Source of the DNA: JAUWCW01 sp030609125 [NCBI: Candidatus Rokuibacteriota bacterium]
GTDB lineage: Bacteria > JAUVQV01
Assembly: GCA_030609125.1 (NCBI GenBank)
Contig: JAUWCW010000050.1
Coordinates: 1-9,722 of the forward strand
Direction: 5' to 3'
Length of the DNA stretch: 9,722 nucleotides
A program made the translations under genes and the position numbers. Positions 6,493 through 9,722 of the stretch are shown piece after piece. The notes beneath the pieces were generated by a model that saw only the letters and a list, made by a program, of their open reading frames with translations, was not told where the DNA came from and made no database searches. Within the stretch, counting starts at the first letter, position 1; the number at the start of each line of letters is the position of its first letter.

Positions 6493-8227
6493 GCTCGGCG
6501 CGGGGAAAAGTACGGGAGGAGTCTCCGGGATCGGAGCCGTCCGGGGCGCCGGTCCCGGGAAGCGTGAAATGGAAGGTGCAGCCCTTCCCCGGCTCGCTTT
6601 CCGCCCAGACTTTGCCGCCGTGAAGAGCGACGATCTCTTTCACGATGCTCAGGCCGAGCCCGGCGCCGCCGTAGTGCCTGGTGGCTGAAGAGTCGACCTG
6701 GTGGAATTTCTCGAAGATCTTCTCCTGTTCCTGTTCGGGAATGCCTATCCCTCTGTCCCGGCAGAGGAAGTGAAAGGAGGCGTCGTCCTCCCGGCACTCG
6801 AGATCGATGGTGGAGCCCTCGGGTGAGAACTTGATGGCGTTGCCGATGAGGTTCGTGAAGACCTGCTTGATCTTGTCCGGGTCGCAGAAGATCCGCCGCC
6901 CGCAGGAGGAGGTGTTGAGCCTTATCTGCTTTCTCTGGAGATCTTCCTGAAACTGCTCGACCACATCGAGGAGGGCGCTCTCTACGGCAACCTCCTCCCT
7001 GTGAATGACCATGGCCTTGGCGTCGAGTCGCGAAAGGTCTATGAGCTCATCTATCATCCGCGTCAGCTGCTGCCCCCGGCGTTTGCTGATCTCCACGGCT
7101 TCACGCAGCTGCTGGGGGTCTTGCCGGTAACGCTCGTCGAGGATGAGGGAGAGGAAACCGTTGATGACGGAGAGAGGGGTCTTCAGCTCGTGAGAGACGA
7201 TGGAGAGGAAGTTGGATTTCGCCTGGTTGGCCTTGAGCAGGTCGATGTTGGCTGCTTCGAGCCGCCGCTTTGACTCTCCCAGGGCGGACGTCGTTTCCTG
7301 GAGCCGGTCGACCATGTTTTCCAGCTCGGTAGTCCTTTCGCCGATCCGGGCTTCCAGGTTTTCGTTGAGGTCGCGAAGCTGGACGTTCGCGCGGCTCAAC
7401 TCCTCCGCCTTCTGCTGGATCTCCAGGTCGCGGTCGTGAAGATGCTCGGCCATGAGATTAAAGCGGGAGGCGAGAAGGCTGTACTCGTCTTGACCGCCGG
7501 TGTTGGGAAGGCGGAGGCTGAAGTCGTCGCGATAGATGGACTCTGTTCCCCGAAGAAGGGAGGTCATGAGGCGGTTGATGGAGTAATGGGTGTAGCCCAT
7601 GATCACGAGGGCGAGGAGGACGACGAAGGCGACGACGGCGGTGACGGTGAAAATGGTTTCCCCCGCCAGGCGCGTGTTGGCGGCGAGAAGCTGGTTCACC
7701 ATGAAACCGGCAGAGGTGTTGATGGAGCTGATGGTCTGGATGATGTCCTCACCGAGAGCGTTGGCGTGGTCGTGGTGGACGATTTGAGCCTGCGGGTCGG
7801 AGGTTGTTATGAGAATGCTGATGTGCCCCTGATACTCGTTGATCTTGACTCCCAGGTCTTCCATCCTTGCTTCGAGGCGTGCGACGTCGTCAGCGAGGCT
7901 GTCGTGGCAGGAGGTGCAGTACTCGGGGTGAGGGTACTCCCGGTAGGATTTTGGAATGCTCATAAGGAGAGAGTCGAAAGCGACGATTTCGGCGACGAGA
8001 CCGTCGATGTTGCGTGAGTAGCCCGCCTTGTGCTTGTAAAGGTGGGCCTGGGCGGTCTGGATCTTTTCCAGGGCGTGGTGGTGCATGTGGAACAGAGTGT
8101 CCTTGAAGACGAAAACGTCCTGGTTCCGGCGGAGAAAATTGAGATTCCGAACTATCAAGGCGGTGCCGCCCAGGCAGACGACCGCGAGCAGAATGACTCC
8201 GAGACGGAGGCGGAGGCGAAGGCTCAT
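6485..8227 (-). CDS. Membrane sensor histidine kinase with periplasmic c-type haem motif
   Basis: A 580-residue inner-membrane histidine kinase. TM1 is at about 9-26, followed by a mostly helical periplasmic domain (about 27-190), TM2 at about 191-212, HAMP at about 213-265, a long coiled coil (about 265-335), a HisKA dimerisation domain with the phospho-acceptor H346 in SHELKTP, and a HATPase domain: N box NLIGNAIKF (N463), G1 DRGIGIP (491-497), F box FEKFHQVD and G2 GGAGLGLSIVK (520-530). The periplasmic domain contains CTSCH (104-108), the CxxCH signature for covalent haem c, within YCTSCHDS; its own helix also carries HMHHH (47-51), and HHDH occurs at 151-154, either of which could supply a distal ligand. 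It likely senses redox state or a haem ligand. There is no receiver domain, so a separate response regulator, not in this window, must exist. ATG 8227 lies 9 nt after the binding-protein stop, which indicates an operon; the ribosome site is weak. Its target genes are unknown. Confidence 0.93.
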   Translation of the reverse strand: MSLRLRLRLGVILLAVVCLGGTALIVRNLNFLRRNQDVFVFKDTLFHMHHHALEKIQTAQAHLYKHKAGYSRNIDGLVAEIVAFDSLLMSIPKSYREYPHPEYCTSCHDSLADDVARLEARMEDLGVKINEYQGHISILITTSDPQAQIVHHDHANALGEDIIQTISSINTSAGFMVNQLLAANTRLAGETIFTVTAVVAFVVLLALVIMGYTHYSINRLMTSLLRGTESIYRDDFSLRLPNTGGQDEYSLLASRFNLMAEHLHDRDLEIQQKAEELSRANVQLRDLNENLEARIGERTTELENMVDRLQETTSALGESKRRLEAANIDLLKANQAKSNFLSIVSHELKTPLSVINGFLSLILDERYRQDPQQLREAVEISKRRGQQLTRMIDELIDLSRLDAKAMVIHREEVAVESALLDVVEQFQEDLQRKQIRLNTSSCGRRIFCDPDKIKQVFTNLIGNAIKFSPEGSTIDLECREDDASFHFLCRDRGIGIPEQEQEKIFEKFHQVDSSATRHYGGAGLGLSIVKEIVALHGGKVWAESEPGKGCTFHFTLPGTGAPDGSDPGDSSRTFPRAELT

Positions 8228-8236
8228 GAAGGTGTC

Positions 8237-9226
8237 TTACCTGTAGGGGCGGGCCTCACGGACGTTCCGGAGGGGCCAGTCGGAGAGATTGATGCCCGCC
8301 TTTTCTGCCATGTCGATGACCGGGGAATAGTCCTGAAAGGAAGTCTCGATGAATTTCAGGGCCCCGAACTTGTTCAGCGCAGCCATCCCGTCAGGATCTT
8401 CGTGCATGGTGAGGAGGGCCTCCCGGAGTCTGGCTTTGAGGCCGTCATCGAGGCTGGGCCTGACGCCAAGACCGTTGGACGGCACTGCGGCCGAGGTGGA
8501 GAGGATTTTGACGTTGGCGGCAACATCGGGGTTGCGTTGCAGGAACTCCTGGAAGATGGTGTTCTTGCAGGCCCCCATGTCGACCTCTCCCTGGACGACG
8601 GCGATGAGCGAGGCATCGTGACTCCCGGAGAAGATCGCCCGGTCGAAATACGTCCCGGGATCGTCGGTGATGCCCGCCTGGCGGAGGACGCTCAGCGGAT
8701 AAAGAAAACCAGCGGTGGTGACCTTGTTCACGAAGGCGATGCTTCTGCCCCTCCACGTCGCGGGATCCGAAGTTATGCCGCTCCCCTCGAGTGTGAAGAT
8801 GTAGCCCCAATAGGTGGAGGAGTTGTCGGGCCACACCGGACGGGCCAGGATCTCGACACCTCCGCGAACCTGGGCGATGGCGCCGTTCATGCTTCCCCAG
8901 AAAGCGCCGTCGACGCGGTCTTCGAGGAGCTCGGAAAAGATGTGATCATAGTTGTCGAGGAGCTTGAAGTAGACACTGAGCCCCAGCTTCCGCGATAGAT
9001 ACGCCTGGAGAGGAAGATACTTGATCTTCTGCTCGAAGACATTCCGTTCCGGAAGCAGGGCGATCACCAGGTCGGCATCGGCTTCGAGGGCTGCGGGGGC
9101 GGGAGCTGCGGGGGGCTCCTCGGGCGCCCGGCTGCAACACGATACAAGCAGCAGCGCCAGGACGAGCGGGGAAAGGGCCATGAAAAGCCTGACGAGTCGT
9201 GCGGGGTGTACCTGCCAATCTCTCAC
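8237..9226 (-). CDS. PhnD-like periplasmic binding lipoprotein, probable co-sensor of the kinase
   Basis: A 329-residue substrate-binding lipoprotein of the PhnD (phosphate/phosphite/phosphonate) superfamily. A hydrophobic signal segment (LFMALSPLVLALL) leads to the lipobox LVSC, with Cys30 as the likely lipidated residue, followed by a Pro/Ala-rich tether. The body has the bilobed type II binding-protein pattern: strand VIALLPERN, a YLPLQAYLSRKLGLSVYF block, GAFWGSMNGAIAQ, WRGRSIAFVNKVTTAGFLYP (the usual ligand-loop region, with TTAGF in place of the common S.SG), FSGSHDASLIAVVQGEVDMGAC, and a C-terminal helix region ALLTMHEDPDGMAALNKFG. GTG 9226 is preferred because GGAGGG lies 4 nt upstream; GTG 9238, in frame, has no good ribosome site. 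The kinase gene follows after 9 nt and no transporter genes are near. PhnD-like proteins with this arrangement include AioX and ArrX, which bind arsenic oxyanions for their kinases. The ligand here cannot be told from sequence. Confidence 0.88.
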   Translation of the reverse strand: MRDWQVHPARLVRLFMALSPLVLALLLVSCCSRAPEEPPAAPAPAALEADADLVIALLPERNVFEQKIKYLPLQAYLSRKLGLSVYFKLLDNYDHIFSELLEDRVDGAFWGSMNGAIAQVRGGVEILARPVWPDNSSTYWGYIFTLEGSGITSDPATWRGRSIAFVNKVTTAGFLYPLSVLRQAGITDDPGTYFDRAIFSGSHDASLIAVVQGEVDMGACKNTIFQEFLQRNPDVAANVKILSTSAAVPSNGLGVRPSLDDGLKARLREALLTMHEDPDGMAALNKFGALKFIETSFQDYSPVIDMAEKAGINLSDWPLRNVREARPYR

Positions 9227-9230
9227 GCTG

Positions 9231-9236
9231 CCCTCC
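9231..9236 (-). promoter_or_regulatory. Ribosome binding site GGAGGG for the binding-protein gene
   Basis: On the minus strand GGAGGG is followed by a 4-nt spacer and GTG 9226. It lies inside what would be the first codons if the upstream GTG at 9238 were used, which favours 9226 as the start. Confidence 0.55.
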
Positions 9237-9267
9237 ACGTTGAGTGCCGCCGCAGTAGATGGCTCAT

Positions 9268-9296
9268 TTTATATACGTTTTTCGCATCTTTTTCAA
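9268..9296 (-). promoter_or_regulatory. Sigma70-type promoter for the binding-protein and kinase unit
   Basis: On the minus strand TTGAAA (9296-9291), a 17-nt spacer and TATAAA (9273-9268) form a near-consensus promoter in a short AT-rich island. The predicted start of transcription is about 35 nt upstream of GTG 9226. It lies in the 81-nt gap after the metalloprotease gene, where no terminator hairpin is seen, so read-through from the protease gene is also possible. Confidence 0.62.
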
Positions 9297-9307
9297 GCTC
9301 CTGCGGA

Positions 9308-9722
9308 TCAGGGAAGAGAGGAGAGCCAGCGCTCCTGGAACTCCAGGGTTTCAAGGCGTGTCTCCTCCCTGAAGGCCTCCTCGAAGGGCACCCCCTTCCC
9401 GACGGATTCCAGCACTCTTCTCACCGTCCAGAAACCCTCCTCGTCGATGATCAATCTGACCGCCAGCAGGGCCGCAAGATAGGAGGCCTCGACCGATCCC
9501 CCCCGGCCCCTCAGACCTCCGTTGAGTCCCTGCAGAGTGCGGGGGAACGATCCTCCGTGTCTCTCGAGGTAGGCCTCGGCCCCGCTGGTGGGAGCGCCCT
9601 CGAAGTGCTTGGCCAGACCCTCCTGGAACCAGAGGGGGAGACCGCGGGGGGCCATGGCGAGAATGAAGGCGTGAGCCAGTTCGTGGATAAGGATGGGGCG
9701 GATCCGGGCCACGTCTCCCGGA
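9308..9722 (-). CDS. Zinc metalloprotease, MA-like (HExxH), C-terminal part
   Basis: The 3' part of a gene that enters from beyond the right edge; 137 codons plus stop are visible and the frame stays open to the edge (PGDVARIRP...). The fragment has ILIHELAHAF with the HExxH zinc motif (HELAH at 9685-9671), then LPLWFQEGLAKHFEG, in which the Glu of QEGLA (9622-9620) fits the third zinc ligand of gluzincins. The remainder matches the usual tail of the peptidase MA-like family: a helix around SYLAALLAVRLIIDEEG, then WTVRRVLESVGKGVPFEEAF and a closing WL. Such proteins are commonly exported and sometimes carry TPR repeats or a signal peptide in the part missing here, so location is not decided. 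An internal GTG at 9712 is not a likely start because homology appears to continue upstream. Substrate unknown. It precedes the sensor unit on the same strand, but that unit has its own promoter. Confidence 0.85.
   Translation of the reverse strand, partial: PGDVARIRPILIHELAHAFILAMAPRGLPLWFQEGLAKHFEGAPTSGAEAYLERHGGSFPRTLQGLNGGLRGRGGSVEASYLAALLAVRLIIDEEGFWTVRRVLESVGKGVPFEEAFREETRLETLEFQERWLSSLP

Noticed and set aside
6523-6536. Hairpin CTCCG-GGAT-CGGAG just after uvrC as a terminator
   Set aside because: The stem is only 5 bp, no T-tract follows on either strand, and it lies in the coding end of the kinase gene.
8030-8998. Plus-strand open frame of 322 codons opposite the sensor genes
   Set aside because: Antisense shadow: Gly/Val/Asp/Glu-rich composition, no motif, and the minus-strand genes here have clear domains.
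9250-9306. Inverted repeat CCGCAG/CTGCGG flanking the sensor promoter as an operator
   Set aside because: Only 6 bp with 45 nt between arms; such pairs arise easily by chance in GC-rich DNA.

Overview
This GC-rich window (60-odd per cent G+C by eye) reads as a piece of a Gram-negative chromosome. Signal peptides, a lipoprotein, a periplasmic sensor domain with a c-type haem motif, a pyruvate phosphate dikinase and an LPP20-type secreted protein all fit an anaerobic or facultative member of the Desulfobacterota or a related deltaproteobacterial-type lineage. That placement is inferred from gene content, not from a marker gene. Genes are tightly packed. I see no tRNA, rRNA, CRISPR array, insertion sequence or other mobile DNA, and no gene-free stretch longer than about 200 bases.

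Left part (1-1942). The window opens inside the 3' end of pyruvate phosphate dikinase (+). Its stop codon overlaps the TTG start of a secreted protein (+) that resembles the LPP20/FlgT-like families. This gene runs convergently, with a 2-nt gap, into a minus-strand gene for a divergent cis-prenyltransferase (UppS family) that has kept the family fold motifs but lost key substrate-binding arginines.

Middle (1943-6492). A divergent promoter region of about 200 bp separates the UppS-like gene from a plus-strand run: a small exported LysM protein, then uvrB and uvrC. UvrB and UvrC are complete nucleotide excision repair proteins, and the two genes overlap by 4 nt (GTGA). A very GC-rich region with inverted repeats lies between the LysM gene and uvrB.

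Right part (6485-9722, all minus strand). Downstream of a good sigma70-type promoter is a two-gene unit: a PhnD-like periplasmic binding lipoprotein, then a membrane histidine kinase whose periplasmic domain carries a CxxCH c-type haem motif. The kinase gene overlaps the end of uvrC by 8 nt, so the unit ends there. With no ABC permease, ATPase or response regulator beside it, the binding protein most likely works as a ligand-sensing partner of the kinase, as in the AioX-AioS (arsenite) and TtrS (tetrathionate) systems, with a possible redox or gas input through the haem. Upstream of the promoter is the 3' end of a HExxH zinc metalloprotease gene that runs off the window.

The most interesting item is the haem-c kinase plus binding-lipoprotein pair, followed by the degenerate UppS-like protein.
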